Shown: piece by piece, positions 12,101 to 27,100 of the stretch
Position numbering within the stretch: position 1 is the first letter of the stretch
Layout of the letters: each line of letters begins with the position of its first letter
Assembly: GCA_034231615.1 (NCBI GenBank)
Contig: CM067309.1
Coordinates: forward strand, 39,029,627-39,093,626
Reading direction: 5' to 3'
DNA from: Meghimatium bilineatum
Taxonomy: Eukaryota > Mollusca > Gastropoda > Stylommatophora > Philomycidae
Length of the DNA: 64,000 nucleotides
Notes under the pieces: generated by a model
Databases searched by the model: none
Seen by the model: the letters and a program-made list of their open reading frames with translations, nothing else
Told to the model about the DNA's origin: nothing
Translations under genes and position numbers: made by a program

Positions 12101-15100
12101 ATGCACATGCTGACATAACATAAAAAGCACTTATTGTTGATATATTTGATCGTGATAGAAGTTGTTTTTATGATTTCATTCTCAAACTCCCACAGAATCT
12201 CTTATAGCAGGACAATGGTCCTACTAGATATCCGACAGAATGTAGTCCCGTTTATTTTTAACGATAAGTCCCCGCTCCTTTAGGGAAACATATCTACGGC
12301 CATGTCCGTCCAAGCTTTTTGAGATAGCCAGTTTTATTCTTGTGTTGTGGTGTACTGAGCAATGCTATAACATATGATTGTTCACATGGGCCCGTATCAG
12401 TGTTGTCAACTCCAAACTTTCCTGTACATTTGTTGTTTGAGTCTGTTGTTGCCTGTACACATCCATCTTCGGCAGGCCATGTGAGAGTTGGGTTCTATTT
12501 TATTTTAGTGATGGACTTCATTCAACCACAACAAATTCTTATGGGATTTGAACAGGGGAGCATTTTTGATACAATTATGCTTTTTCTTACTTTTATGTGT
12601 ATTTTTTTAATGCTTTACTATTTATATATATGCATGCACCATCTGTGGTTGGGAGGTAGCCACAGATGCACAGCACTGGGGAGGGGGAGACTAGCTGTGC
12701 TGTTTTCCTATGGCTAGGGCACACTGATTCAGAACGTGACAATCCATTTGCCTTGAACATTTGGTTGCATGCCTAGAGCCATAGAGATGTTCTGTTTGCC
12801 CAGTAGGCAGTTGGTGGCAGGAAATAAGCCCAGTGAATTCTACATGCAATAGCTACGCATGTGGTTGCATCTGTGGGTCTCACCAATGGCCCACTAGACA
12901 TACCACCCATGCAACAGAAAACCTTAGTGGATGACATGCCGTTATCAGCAGCCAACCAACCTGCAATAGCTTGGAGCAGTGCACAGATATAAACTTACAT
13001 TCCTAGTGATGTGACAGTTATTTTCTGGCCCGGGGTGTGTAGAAATTCAGATTCCCAGCACAATAATGCCATGACGTCAGGAAAATACTACTCCCTCTGA
13101 GGACAGATAATTGGAACACCTTATGTGGAACAAAACAACAGCTGAGAAACACATGCATATATCACACAATGGCATTGGGTCAAAGGGCATGTACCGCTAG
13201 ATCAGCTACCAATCAACCATCAGGCCCTGAAGGGAGAAGTTTTTTTTTTTAAATATCACCCAGCTCTAGACATGTAAAAAGGTGATGGTCGATAGTTTTT
13301 TATGGTCAACCCATGTTTGAGTGCACCGACAACACCCTAGAGTGTGTTAGTGGTTGTATTCTGTTCAGGTGTTACGCTGTACATGTTGGGCGCGAATTAT
13401 GTATGGCTAATGGTGAGTAAACTTGATACCCTGGGATAACTTGATAGGCGGGCAAGTGACTTGTGCAATACTCTACCACAGCTTCTTATCATCAAATGCC
13501 TACATTTTCACTCATTTCAGGTTGAAAGAAAGTGGGGCAATTAACAAGTCATTGTTTGTGTTGGGAGAGGTTGTCGATGCGATCAACCACAACTTGGTAT
13601 GTATAAGTTTTCTCTCTAGTTGCTCATATGAAGTTTGTGTGTGTGTGCTGGTTTTTTTTTTGTGTGATTGGTAAATCATCGTTAGAGGTTTGCAGAATGT
13701 GAAAAAATTTAACAAAGATGTGATTGCTGACCATCAGTGAGAAGAAAAACTGCATGAGCAGTCGTCAACTTATTCAATTCTTCTTTCGTTCACTTGAAAC
13801 ATGTCTATATCTGTAATTCTGTCTCCTTAATAAAACTCACTGTCTTTTGTAGTTCATACAGTGTCCCATAAAGCTTTGATTCCAGTGTTGTTTCCTCTGG
13901 CCAATATGTCTGCCTCCGCGTTTCATGCTCAAAACACTCTTGAAGTATATGTTTGGCACTCTGTGCTGCCTGTCCACATGTACACATGGCCGTGTTGCCA
14001 AAACTTATTGAATGACATTGTCGTATTGAAACCATGAAGTTGTTTATCTTTTAGAGCCCTGAATTAAAAATTAAGAAACATCCCCTTGGTTTGAATTATT
14101 TTTTGGAAAATTTGCGTTATTGATGGTGGGTGTTTTGAAAACGGCATAACTTTTTGTTTTAAAAGATATCAAAATAATCTTTGCATATCTAAATAAAGAA
14201 GTGAATAGTGAATATAATCATGTTTTTGTTGTTGTATGTGTGATATGACAGTTGTGAGCAAGTTGCGAAGTTGAAAATTTGGGGGGAAATAGCAAAACGT
14301 CATTTTCAAAATCGCATATATACCTTCTTGATGGCCCTAATACATGAGCAATGTGTGGCAGCATTGTTAAAATCCGCATAAATACCTATACTTATTGTAT
14401 ATGTATTGTTTTATATCCAAAATAGCCAACGTCGCTCTAGAAATTCGTTGACAAAATCAGCAGGCTTTCTCTCTTCTTGCAATCGTAATGAGTAAAGGAA
14501 TTTGACCTTTAAACTGTGACGTATTCCTAGCTTCGTTTGGCGGGTTTTATACATCAGGGGATCATTACTTCGTGAAGTTCCGTATTCGGGAATCGGGCGA
14601 TGTCGTATGTAACGGGATTGCGCCCGCAGGCACAATGGAGCCGTGCTCATAGGCGCAATATTGTGACCGCAGAGTCGTAAAGGATAAATTGTATTGTCAC
14701 GAATGACCATCGTTGATACTATCACTGGCCATATTACATTATATAGATTGTGTGATCAAAAGTGGTCATCATTGATACCATGACTGACCTTATTGAAGAC
14801 ATGAAGTTATATAGATTGTGGGTTCTTTCCTAGGAAGTGGGACTTCATTTTTTCCAGAATGTGAAATTAAATATAGGATCTCACAACAGGGAGACTATAC
14901 TTTATATTGGTTTTTTTTTCCTTATTATTATTTCTTTTCCCTATATTTATCAGGAAACAGATGCATGCTTATGTTGCATTATTTAACCTTTATTGCGTTA
15001 TGGTCGTTTGGATACACCAAATTCATCCCTTATACTGTCCAGTCAAAACATTTTCTATGACCCTATTTGACGAAGTTAAATTCATACGAAGGTTAACGTT

Positions 15101-18100
15101 GTGACCAGAATCAGTGAATCATAGCTGGCAGTAGTTTCCAACTGCCGATATCACGATGATGAAAATTACTAGAAGTTTGTAGAACAAGAAGTTGTAAATC
15201 GTGAGACATCCTGGTTGAGAATCCATCTGCAGATTTCAATGGCTGTCAATATGTATAATTAACATACAATCATTATGTATAATTAACATACAATCATTAT
15301 GTATAATTAACATACAATCATTATGTATAATTAACATACAATCATTATGTATAATTAACATACAATCATTATGTATAATTAACGTACAATCATTATGTAT
15401 AATTAACATACAATCATTATGTATAATTAACATACAATCATTATGTATAATTAACATACAATCATTATGTATAATTAACATACAATCATTATGGATTCTG
15501 ATGGCAAGAAATTCTTCGGAATATCATTGTTTTTCAAATCAGATATGGCAACTCGTTAGGTTTCGTTATGAAATGACATATGGAACAAGTATAGTAGTGT
15601 ATTTACTGTATTGCAGTAACAGTAGTTCTAACTCTTTAAGAACAAGTTTTTGGACATGGTAAGTTACTTTTAGATGTTTTATTTATTTCCCCAGCAATAT
15701 TATGTTTGTTTTATTATTTAATACCATCAGTGGGCATATTGAAGCACATATTCTTTTGTGAAAGTGCTACATTATTTTTCAATATAATTATGTTTTTACC
15801 TGGTGAAATTGTTTTTTTCTCAAAGCATTAAATGCTGCTGAGAGTTCAAGTCATACAGGTATGATATGAAGCTCTGAATTAAAGACAGGTATAAAATCAG
15901 CTCTGAATTAAAGACAGGTATAAAATAAGCTCTGAATTAAAGACAGGTAAGAAATTAAGCTCTGAATTAAATACAGGTAAGAAATGAAGTTCTGAGGAAA
16001 CCGCCCCATTGCACAAAAAGCATACAATAGTTCTGTTGCTTGTGATTATTGTGATCAAAATCAACAGAACCCCTCTGTGTAGATAATATGTAATGAATGC
16101 AGCAAAACTGATCCGACAGACAAAACTTGGAAACATGTCCTGAAGTTTTATTAATCACGTGTGAACTCCCTGAGAAGCCTAGGTCCTCTACAAATCCCTT
16201 CCATATTGTCCTATCTTTAACTACTGATTTCATTTCTTTCCATGTCCTACCTATCCTTTGTGCATCTGTATAAAACTGTAATCTATAGATTACGTCCGTG
16301 TTTCTTTTTTCCCTATCTGTGGCATCAAAACCATATTCCCCGATATATCTCAATGACATTGAAAAAGTCTCCCATTCATTGTATGATAGATGGATTCGTG
16401 GTGTGAAAATGTATATGTTCGGATCATAGCTCATGCTGAAGTGGGATATGTCTGGTCGAAAGGTGCAGTTCTTGCTGTAAACCATGACACGGCATGTTCT
16501 GTTCTCTGTACAATATCCTGATGAAATATTGATGTTTTGTTCCAGGCAAGAATCCCGTACAGAAACAGCAAGTTAACACGTCTGCTGCAGGTAAGTCTTG
16601 GTTTTTGTCATATAACAGTTCCAAATACAAACTGGAAATGGAACAATATATTTTGATGATATGGTAGTTCCGATTACAAACTGGAAATAGAACAATATAT
16701 TTTGATTATTGTGATAAGAATAGAACCCAAGGAAGTATGAATGTGTGCTCTCTTGTTCCCTGTGCTAGGCAATGGAGATTTACTTTAATGTTAGTGTTTT
16801 TCTGGCATATTCCTATAGGGTTATAATTCAGAGCTTTTATAAGACACAGATGGTTGTTTAACTCAATGTACTGCCTAAGACAGATGTGTCGGACCATTTG
16901 TGCAAATAGTAGGGTCACACAGCCCATTTCCATTCTCTGGACTTCATCCTGCTGGAAATCTAGTAGAACCATTGCCCTGCTACAAGAGAGATCCAGCAGG
17001 AGTTTGAGAATAAATGAAAAAGAACTGAATGTAGCTGATGGGGTGCAATGCTATGTGCTGGGCTGTCTTCTACTCCTCCCAGCAGTCCAGGGTCTTGATT
17101 ATGCCTCTTTCCAGTGATGGAGGGAACTTTTTTCGTGCATTCTTTAAAAAAAATTATGTCATTAGTTTTTGCTTCCCTTTTGTGACACGGCACGACGGGA
17201 TGTGTTGAAGACCGATGTTGTTGATTAGAGAGAATGTGCTAGGTTTGTTTTGGTGGTTGAAAGGAAACATTTATTTGAGTGATGTTTTAATGGTTGAAGA
17301 TGGTTTGATTTCTTCTTCAGTGTTCATTCTCAAACTCCCGCTGGATATCTCTTGTAACAGGACAATGGTCCTACAAGATTTCCAGTTGGATGTATTCCAG
17401 AGAATGGAAATGCGTTGTGTTGCCATTTTATTTGCGACAATGGCCCAACACATCAGTCTTCGGCAGGGATTTTATTTGATTTCGGACGGTGATGTGTTTT
17501 GATTGTTGAAGATGATTTTATTTGAGACATTGTGAGAGTGATGGATTTTCTGAGGATTGAGGAACAATATTGTTAAAGACGCAATGAATGAGAATGTTTT
17601 GATAATCAAAAACTAACATTTCTGCAACTTCTTCTTGTAGTCCAAGCCGTGTGTAGTTGGTTATCATGTCTGTCCTCTGCCTGTTTCGCATTTCAAATAT
17701 CTCCAATTCCAATGAACAATCTCCTGTACAATCCCGGCAGATTGGACTACATTTTTGCAGAATGTGAAACTAAATAAATGTCAATGGGTGGGCAATTTTT
17801 TTTTCTGCTGTGATTTCCCTTGGCTATAATTACTGATCAGTGGTTGTAGGTTGAGATATTTAGTTTAGGAGAGCTGTATATGGTTGGCTCTCAGTGGGTG
17901 ATGCGCACATCTTTGCATCTGGCAGCAGTCCTCGCAACTGTAACAGACTTACTACATCTCTAACAATGATTATGATTTATGAGAAAACTTATGATTACGT
18001 TAGCCATTTTGTATCTAGGACTCGGCCAGAAGTCAGTGACATCACAAAATTTAGAATCTGTGTAGATTTTTATAAAAAGTTAGATTGTAGTCCCATCTGC

Positions 18101-21100
18101 CGGAATTGTATCTGTTCTCCTCCTATGCCACAATACCAAGCTGTCCATCATCTTGCTATCGGATGTCCACACCGGTTCTGTACCACGGTCACTAGTATGG
18201 GTGGAACAGCCAGCTATATATTCTCCACCATCCAAGGTGTTTACTTGATTTTGGGCACATCTACGGGATTGTCACCTCCTGCACAGAGTTGCTTTTCACC
18301 CACACCCTCATGTACCATCTGTTCATAGCCAAGGTACCATGTACACATTTGCAGTTGGGATCAATGTGCCACCTGTTCATAGCCTGGGTACCATGTACAC
18401 ATTTGCAGTTAGGATCATTGCTCCCTCTAGACAAGAGAGCTTGTGAGCACAAATCTGTCTCCGTAGGCTGATAAATTTCAAACTACACTTCATCTGGGCA
18501 AACCTTCTACCTAAAAAAAAAGGTTAATCTTGTTCAGCACATTCTAGTTAATGCAATTATATTTGTTATAGGAAATTTTACACACATTATTATACGTAGG
18601 TTTTGCAAGAAAAGTTGTGTGCAAAGCTTGGTTCTCTGAGTTCTACTACAACGGGGGAAATGTAATTGTACGGATGAAATGCTGTTGTGCTTTGCGAAAG
18701 AAGTCTCACTATACTGGTGTATCATCTACTGAGAGTCTAGTGTTGTATAATGGCTAGACCAATAACTAAAGAATAAGAGGAAAAGCTTACTCCGTGTGAA
18801 ATGAGATGTCTAAGAAAAGCAGGAAGGAGAACAAAAAGAGATCATGTGAGAAATGAGATTTTTAAGAAAAGCAGAAAACAGAACATGAAGAGATCATGTG
18901 AAGAATGAAAAGATTACAAGAACTACTGGAACAAAGTCTGTGATCAAATATATTGAAAAACAGAGGCTGAAATAGTTCTGCTACTTAATGAGAATGAACC
19001 CTTATTTATCAGCAGCAAAAGTGTACAACATGAGAATGGAAAAGACAAGATGCAGAGGAAGACTATAATGAAGGTGGATTAAAGGGGTTACTAATGTTCT
19101 GGGAAATTACAATATTACTGCATATCAAGCAACCAAACTTGTCATATCCCAAAATCAGATTGTCATCAATCCTGCAACGTCTTACAGCAAATGCAGAGAA
19201 AAGACGATAGATAGATTAGCCAATAGTGAGACTTTCAAAATACCAACATACAATTGTCATTGTCTAACTTGATTATTTACTTCTTCTTCTGCGTTCGTTT
19301 TCAAACTCCTGCAGATTAGCAGGATGTAGTCTGGAGAACGGAATGTTTTGTGTCATGGTTTACAGATTGCTGTGATATCTGCGCATTTGGGTCACTGACC
19401 CTGTATGAGATGGGACAGCCAACTCCATCCCATAACCTCCTTAGTCGCCTTTTACGACATGCGTGGAAGGTAAACAGTTGCTATTCTTTGCTCCTCTTTC
19501 GGGCCCCGCAACACACGGGCGGATGATTTACTTCTTACCTGTGAGAGCATGTGAAATGATTTTATGTGAGCTGTGCCAATGCATCAACCGGTTAAAATGG
19601 TTGGCATGCCTTAATTGGCCGGTGGGCAATAAATTTCCCACCACTGTTGTACACCAATCATTTTCATACCACTTGTCTCAGAATGATTGTGAATATCAGA
19701 TGGCAGGACATGATTCCGGATACCCCTGTCTTTGACAGATCTAGTGTCCTTGGCATTCATTGGGTCATCTGGTATGTATGCCGGATCGTCGCCTGCCAAG
19801 GATGCTTCTCTGTGGTGGGTTGCAGTAGGGCGTATGATCTTAGGGTGGACAAGGGAGATGCATTAGAGACCTCACTGAGAGCCTTTGAAATAGACCATGG
19901 GGAAGAACTTGCACAACAAAGAGCTATATAGAGATCTACAGTCAAAAAAGGTGCAGCATCGTGAGGCAAGAGGTGCGACAGCTAAACAGCGGAGAGTTGC
20001 TAGAGACGGGTAGACAAAAACCCATCTACAGTGGTCATTTCATGCCCAAACTGCCCAGGAACATTTGCGGTCCGAATATGGCTTATTGGCCATTGTAAAC
20101 TCATAATCGAGGACTGAATTTTAAAAAGTGGATGTACCAGATTGTCTCCATCACTTGTGGTGGATGAACACCATCAATGTTGCACTCAATCTACCACTAA
20201 GAAAGAGTGATTGTTTAAGTTGTAGAGTTGATGTTTCCTCATTATATAAGTTTTTGATGAATAATTCCTAGATTTTTAATCATGTTTTCTTATGTGGTGA
20301 GTCAGGACTCAATAGGGGGCAGCTGCCAGTCTGTTATGATCACAAACATTGCCCCAGAACGGCACTACTATTTCGACACGTATTGTACCCTCAACTTTGC
20401 CACCAAGAGTAAGAAGATTGTCAACGTTGCTACAGTACATGTACAGGAAGACAACCCACCTAGCCTGCGTAAGTTTGTTTTAGTAACGTATGAGCACGTG
20501 TCTATGTTTCAATAGTAGCATATGTCAGTGGTTCTCAACCTTTTTTATCCCATGGCTCCCTTTTGAGACAAACCTTTCATAGCCACTGTGGTGCCTAGAT
20601 TAGCATTGGAATATTTGCTCTTTGCTGCAGGCTTCCTCCTCCCAAAGATGGAGGACATGTAAATGCCTTCCTCTATTTGAAACTGGTCATATCATCAATT
20701 GCCCGTATGAAGTTTCCATGCAAAAATTTGCTTTTAGGGATTCAGGCTGACTTTAATCCTTCATCCTTTGCCTTCGCTACTTACCCCAGCATCAAAATAT
20801 CTAAGGCTATGATGAGTTGACTGCTTCTAATTCTCAAGAGTAGGGCATGTTCTTAGTGTGGGTGCAATGTCAGTTTGAGAATACTACCGGTGGTGTCCCA
20901 AAGGTCAAATTAAAGTTTATTGACTTTCTGTTCAAAGCTTTATAGCTATAAATCTTGTTGTTTATTGCCCAAATCATTACCTTCCTGTGTACCCCTCTAT
21001 AAATTTCAATTTTGTTCTCTTTCTCCATGTACCCCAGGGGTGTCATATGACCCTCATTGAGAACCACTGTCTTAGGTGATGTGTTATGCTTCTGTTGAAG

Positions 21101-24100
21101 GTGAGGATGAACACTGTGCCTATAGCGGCAGAGGTGAGAAATGAGTGCAAATATTTACGTGAATATATCCTATCTGCAGTCACCCGTGTCTTGCCGGGGC
21201 CCGAAAGGGGAGCAAAGAATAGCAACTGTTTACCTTCCATGCATACCGTAAGAGGTGACTAAGAAGGGTATGGGATGGAGTTGGCTGCCCCATCCCATAT
21301 AGGGTCAGAGACCCAAAGCCATGCTGAAATCAAATGTGTCAGGCCGAAAGGCGCAGATATCGCAGCAATGCTGTAAACCATGACACAGCGCATTCCGTTC
21401 TCCGGACTATATTCTGCTAATCTGCAGGAGTTTGAGAACGAAATCAGAAGAAGAAGATATCTGTAGTGGTAGAAGAGATAGAGACATATTTTGTGGCAGA
21501 AAAAAAGAGGCACATCTCTATTATTAGAAGTGAGAGGTAGACTAAGATTGATCCCATCACCACTGTGCCTTTGTGGGCAGGCAGCACAGACCACTGAACA
21601 TATCCTGCGAGACTGCAATACACTAAACCAGTTAATGGAAGAACACTGGCCCACAGAGATGGATATCCACAGAAAGATGTGTGGGAGCACTGAGGAGCTT
21701 TCAAATACAGCAGCATTTATTAAGAAAACAGGACTTGCTGTGTAGATATGTCAAACTGCAAACGAGAAAAAAAGAAGTGAGAGGGCACATCTCTAGTAGT
21801 AGAAGTGAGAGGGCACATCTCTAGTAGTAGAAAGGAGAGCATATATCTAATAGAAATGTGACCCTCTGCATGATGGGGTAGCAAAATCCACCCACGAACC
21901 TCGCTGGTCAATTGATATACATGTCAAGTAACTGTCGCTATTCGTTGCTTCCCTGTCAGACCAGAACAACATGCATGCGGCTTCTCCGAGTGATTTTGGT
22001 TCATTCTCAAACTTCTGCAAATTAGCAGAAAGCCAAATTCGTTGTGTCATTGTTTACAGCTTAGCTGCGATATCTGCACTTTACAGCTTGACACAGCCAA
22101 CTTCAGCATGGCTTCTGCATCACTTTCTGATCACCATAGCCAACGCCACCCTAAAACCTCCTTAGTTGCTTCCGACTATATGCATGGCTGGTAAAATTGT
22201 TTTTATTCTTTGCTCCCCTTTCAAGCCTAACAACATGGATGTCTCTATGTGATATTTATTTGCTGAACATAAACTGCTTTGTAATGTTTGTATCATAACT
22301 GGGCTAGCCATGTAACGATTGTTTCATTACAGCTAAACCAATTGCAACAGTTAAACCTTACAAACGACGCAGCTCCATCACACCTGCTGTTGGTGGCAAG
22401 AGACGTCGGTCATCAACGACTGGAACAGCAGCTAGCGTAGTACATGCCGACATCTCGACTATGGCTTTACCTAGGTAATGAGACACCTGTGTGTTTGCCA
22501 TATTTCTGTAGGATGTATGTGTGTGTTTGCCATATCTCTGTAGGATGTATGTGTGTGTTTGCCATATCTCTGTAGGATGTATGTGAGTGTTTGCCATATC
22601 TCTGTAGGATGTATGTGTGTGTTTGCCATATCTCTGTAGGATGTATGTGTGTGTTTGCTATATCTCTGTAGGATGTATGTGTGTGTTTGCTATATCTCTG
22701 TAGGATGTATGTGTGTGTTTGCTATATCTTTAAGATATAAGAATACTGAAAATTTGTTGGCTCAATTTGTTTGCACCTGAACAGACCTCGTTCAAATTCT
22801 ATTTACTGCCTTACAATTTGTTCTATATTTGCTATATCACAATAGGACACCTTTATGTTTGCTATATCACAATAGGACACCTGTATGTTTGCTATATAAC
22901 AATAAGACACCTATGTGTTTGCTATATCACAATAAGACCCCTGTATGTTTGCTCTATCACAAAGACACCTATATATCTCAATAAGACACCTGTGTGTTTG
23001 CTATATCTCAATAAGACACCTGTGTGCTAGCTATATCTCAATAAGACACTGCTATATCTTATTAGAACACTTTTATGTTTGTATTTCTTATTAGAATACA
23101 TTTATATTTGTTATTTTTTATTAGGACATTTGCATATATGCTATATGTTATTAGAACGATGCTGGATTAGGCTATATCTGCCTGGCAAAGATATATGCTA
23201 TATGTTATTCTAACACTTGTATGTTTGCTATATCTTATAACGGTTGCATGTATGTTATATCTTAAGACACTTGTATGTTTGCTGATGTCTATTTGAAACT
23301 AGTCTCTTCTATGCTTGACTTGCAGCCCCTTTCTGAGACGTCAAAAAGATCTGGAGTCAGCTGTTGAACAGAGACTGGAAGATATGAAGAGATTCATGGA
23401 AGTTATCAAGAAATCGAAAGTATTCTCAGATGTTACTGATGATCAGGTGAGCGACCTACTAAATATTTACTTATATTATCAGTCTCTAAAATATGTCTGT
23501 ACTTGTTTTATCACACCCGAAAAACATCATCATCTCTTGTCCAAACATCTTTGGGATCCATAACGAGCTTTCAGCCTTCAGTTAACCCATATTCAAAAGG
23601 GGCATTCTTCTAACTGAAGTTAAAATAGTTGATACGAAAAAATTATTTCTCGTCACTTGTGATAGACAAACAGCAGGTTTATGTGACTGCTGTCAATTAC
23701 TAATGCCTTTTTATGCATGAATATTATTTTATTTTTATCCAAAGGTGATCCAAAATTCTAATGGATTAAGACGGCATTCATGTACGCCTAGACAGAAATC
23801 TCTTCAACCAGATTCTCGAAGATGCTCAATCGCTAATTCAGACAAATCGCCAGATGTTATATTTTCTACACCACATGTCGACAAAAAACCTGGCAAACTT
23901 GTTGGTAAGTATATCCTTCCAGAGACTTATGTGTGTGTCACAAATATTGTTTGTTGCATCTATCCATGTTATTTGTCTTCTGTCAAGAAACATTGAGTCA
24001 ATTTCATTCTTTGGTACGTTTGCTGGTTACTAATCCAGCGGTCCATGCCCTTTGATCCAATGTCATTGTGTGATATATCCAATATATTCGTGTGTTTGCG

Positions 24101-27100
24101 AGCTGTTGTTTTGTTCCATATAAGGTATTCTACTCATCTGGACTTTGCCATCTGTCAAAACAAATATGGCTTCAAATCAACACTTCCAAGACTTGGTTGG
24201 TTGGTTGCTGATCCAGCGGTCCATGCCCTTTGACCCAATGCCATTAAATGGTATTATATTGCTGGGAAGTCTGTGTATTTTCAGACCAGAGCCAGAGAAT
24301 AACTATCACACGTCCAGGAAGGTAGGTTACAACCTATGCACTGTTCCGAGCCACTGTAGCCAAGATAGAGTTCAATGTACTCATTCCCCGCCACCAATTG
24401 ACTACTGGTTATGCCGAACGTCTCTATTGCTCCAGGCATGCAACCAAATGTTCACGTCAAAAGGATTGTCACATCCTGAGTCACTGTGCCTCTATGATGG
24501 GTCTCAGCCATAGGAAAAAAACAGTGCTGTCAGTTTCCTCCTCCCCAGTGCTGCACAGTACATCTTTGGCTCCCTCCCAACCACAGAACACTTTTCAACA
24601 ACAAAATAAAAGCATAACTGTATAGATGACGTGCCATGAAGCTTCTATAAGAAGATAACCTCAATATAACGAAATGTCATCCACTAAGGTTTTCTGTTGC
24701 ATGGGTGGTTTGTCTAGTGGGCCATTGGTGAGACCCACAGACGCAACCACATGCGTTTCCAAGACTTAGATAATGAATTTTACCTACTTAAATTTTAATA
24801 TCATTCACAGCAGAGAAAAAATCTTTTTTCTGCGTTTGTTTTCATACGCCTGTAGATTAGCAGGATATAGATCACAGCTCGAAACATGTTGTGCCATGGC
24901 TTGTGCTCAGACACATCTGACTTCAGCGTGGCTTTGGATCACTTTGTCCCTCTATGGGATAGGGCAACTAACTCCAACCCAAAACTCTCTTAGTCACATC
25001 CTCCAACGTTCATGGTAGGTAACTGTGTTGTTATTTGCTTTTGGCCTGACACATCTGACTTCAGTATGGCTTCTGGGTCACTGAATCTCAATGGAATAAA
25101 AATGAATAACATGACCTCCTTAGCCACTTCCTATAACATATATGGATATGGCCCTGGCAGCACAAAATATTTCATTTCTGTATCTAGATTGTTTTATCAA
25201 TTCCCCGTACCTCTTCTGCCTTTAGTTTATTGTTCAGTCCACGTTCTCAAGGTCTGAGGTGGAGAGGGGAAGCAAAGAATGGCAACATTGTTACCTGTCA
25301 CGGACATATCATAGGAAGCAAGTAAGGAGGTTTTGGGATGAAGTTGGCAATATCTCAGATTGTCAATGTGACCCAGACGCCATGCTGGAGTCGGATGTGT
25401 CAGGCCGAATGACACAGCTAAGCGGTAAATCATGGCACAGCATATTCCATTCTCCAGACTACTATGATGCTAATCTGCAGGAGTATGAGAAATTTGCACG
25501 AATGGCCTGATACATTCAACTTCAGTGGTCCAGAGCTTTATTTCATATCTAGAAGACTATCTCTCATAGGTGTACATTGTTTTGAAAAGTTTTCTACGGG
25601 TCAATACCCCGGCATGACTAAGGAGATTATTGGGTGGAGTTGGCTGTCCCAATATATATATCATCAAAGTGACACAGAAGCCATGCTGAAGATGGATGTG
25701 TCAGATTGAAGGTGCAGATATTTCAGCAAATTCTATTTTTTTTTAAAAAATACAAATTCAATATATTTACAGCAAAGCTGTAAACCATGACACAGTGCAT
25801 TTTATTCTTCAGGCTACATTCTGCAAATCTGCAGGAGTTTAAGAATAAATGCAGAAGAAAGTCTTCTCTGTCGTTGCCCATGACCCCCGAGCATTTACAC
25901 TATTAATATCATATTCTGTAATGACTTTGTTGCAGACACCACAAACTTGTGGCACCAACATCCTGACAAGTTGTCAAAGAAAACCAGCAAGTTAAAACTG
26001 AAGAAGGTAACAAAACGTAGCTCCCTTAACCCATCTCCAAGCATAGATCTCAAGAAGGTGCAGAAGAGAAGAAACTCAGACTTAACACCAGCCAGACAGA
26101 AGATACAAGAGTCTGACAATGATCACACAGGACAAGTTGAGAGAAGTATGCAGATTGGTTATTCACATTTGTATTTCTGATCCTTAGTGAGATGTTAAAA
26201 TACCAGTTAGACAAGTTAAAATACCAGTTAGACATGTTAAGATATAAGTTTGTGAAGTTAAAATATTAGTTGGACAAGTTAGCATACCAGTTAGACAAGT
26301 TGAGATATGAGTTCGTGAAGTGTGGAACACTCTACAATTTCTTTGCCCGTTTCATCTGTTCCCACAAGATCTCAGTGGATTCATTCTCTTCTTCCACTGT
26401 TCTCCAGGTGTTCCTCTGTCTTCCAACTCTTCTCTTTCCCTTTAGATTTCTATCCAGAGCCTGTTTGGTTATATTGACATCGTTCTTTTTGAGGGTTTTA
26501 TCCATCTCCATTTTTATCTCTTTCTTCATGTGCCACTGGTGTGTTCTCTTTTAGAACTCAGTTTATATTAACTCTCACCATTAAATTTAAGTAAACGGTT
26601 AAGACATCCATAGATAAATATCTGCTGTTTTACATGCCATGTTTCAGAGCCATAAAGCAGTATAGGCTTCATATCAATATTAAATAACCGTACATTGTTA
26701 AACAAGAAGAAAATAGAAGTAATATTTGTTTCAAAGAAATAAATACAACACTAAGGCGCAGTATAAATATCAATGATGCAAAATTAAATCATGTGGATAA
26801 AGTCAAATATCTTGGCACCATTCAAACATATGGCCAGTGATACAGTGAGATAAAGAGAAGGATAGCACAGGCCCAGTCAGCATTTCCAAAGATGAGAAAC
26901 ATTCTAGGCAATGGAGTATCAATGCATATGCGAGTTCAAGTGCTGGGATGTTATATTAAAACTGATCCTTCTTTATGGAGGCAAAGCATGGACAGTAAAC
27001 ACGATCATCTGGAGGCAACTAAGATGTGATTTTTGAGAAGAATGATGAAAATTTCATGGACAGCCAAGAAAACTAATGTAGAAGTCCTCAGAGATGCTGG

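Noticed and set aside
12045-12125. Functional tRNA gene
   Set aside because: A box is partial, B box poor and no acceptor stem forms; better seen as a decayed SINE head.
15236-15481. 81-codon minus-strand frame of HNDCMLII-like repeats
   Set aside because: Comes from the 24-bp minisatellite.
17215-17502. 95-codon frame and similar frames near 1.9, 10.2, 27.5 and 30.0 kb sharing [11 protein letters not shown]
   Set aside because: These are translations of reverse SINE-B copies, not a protein family.
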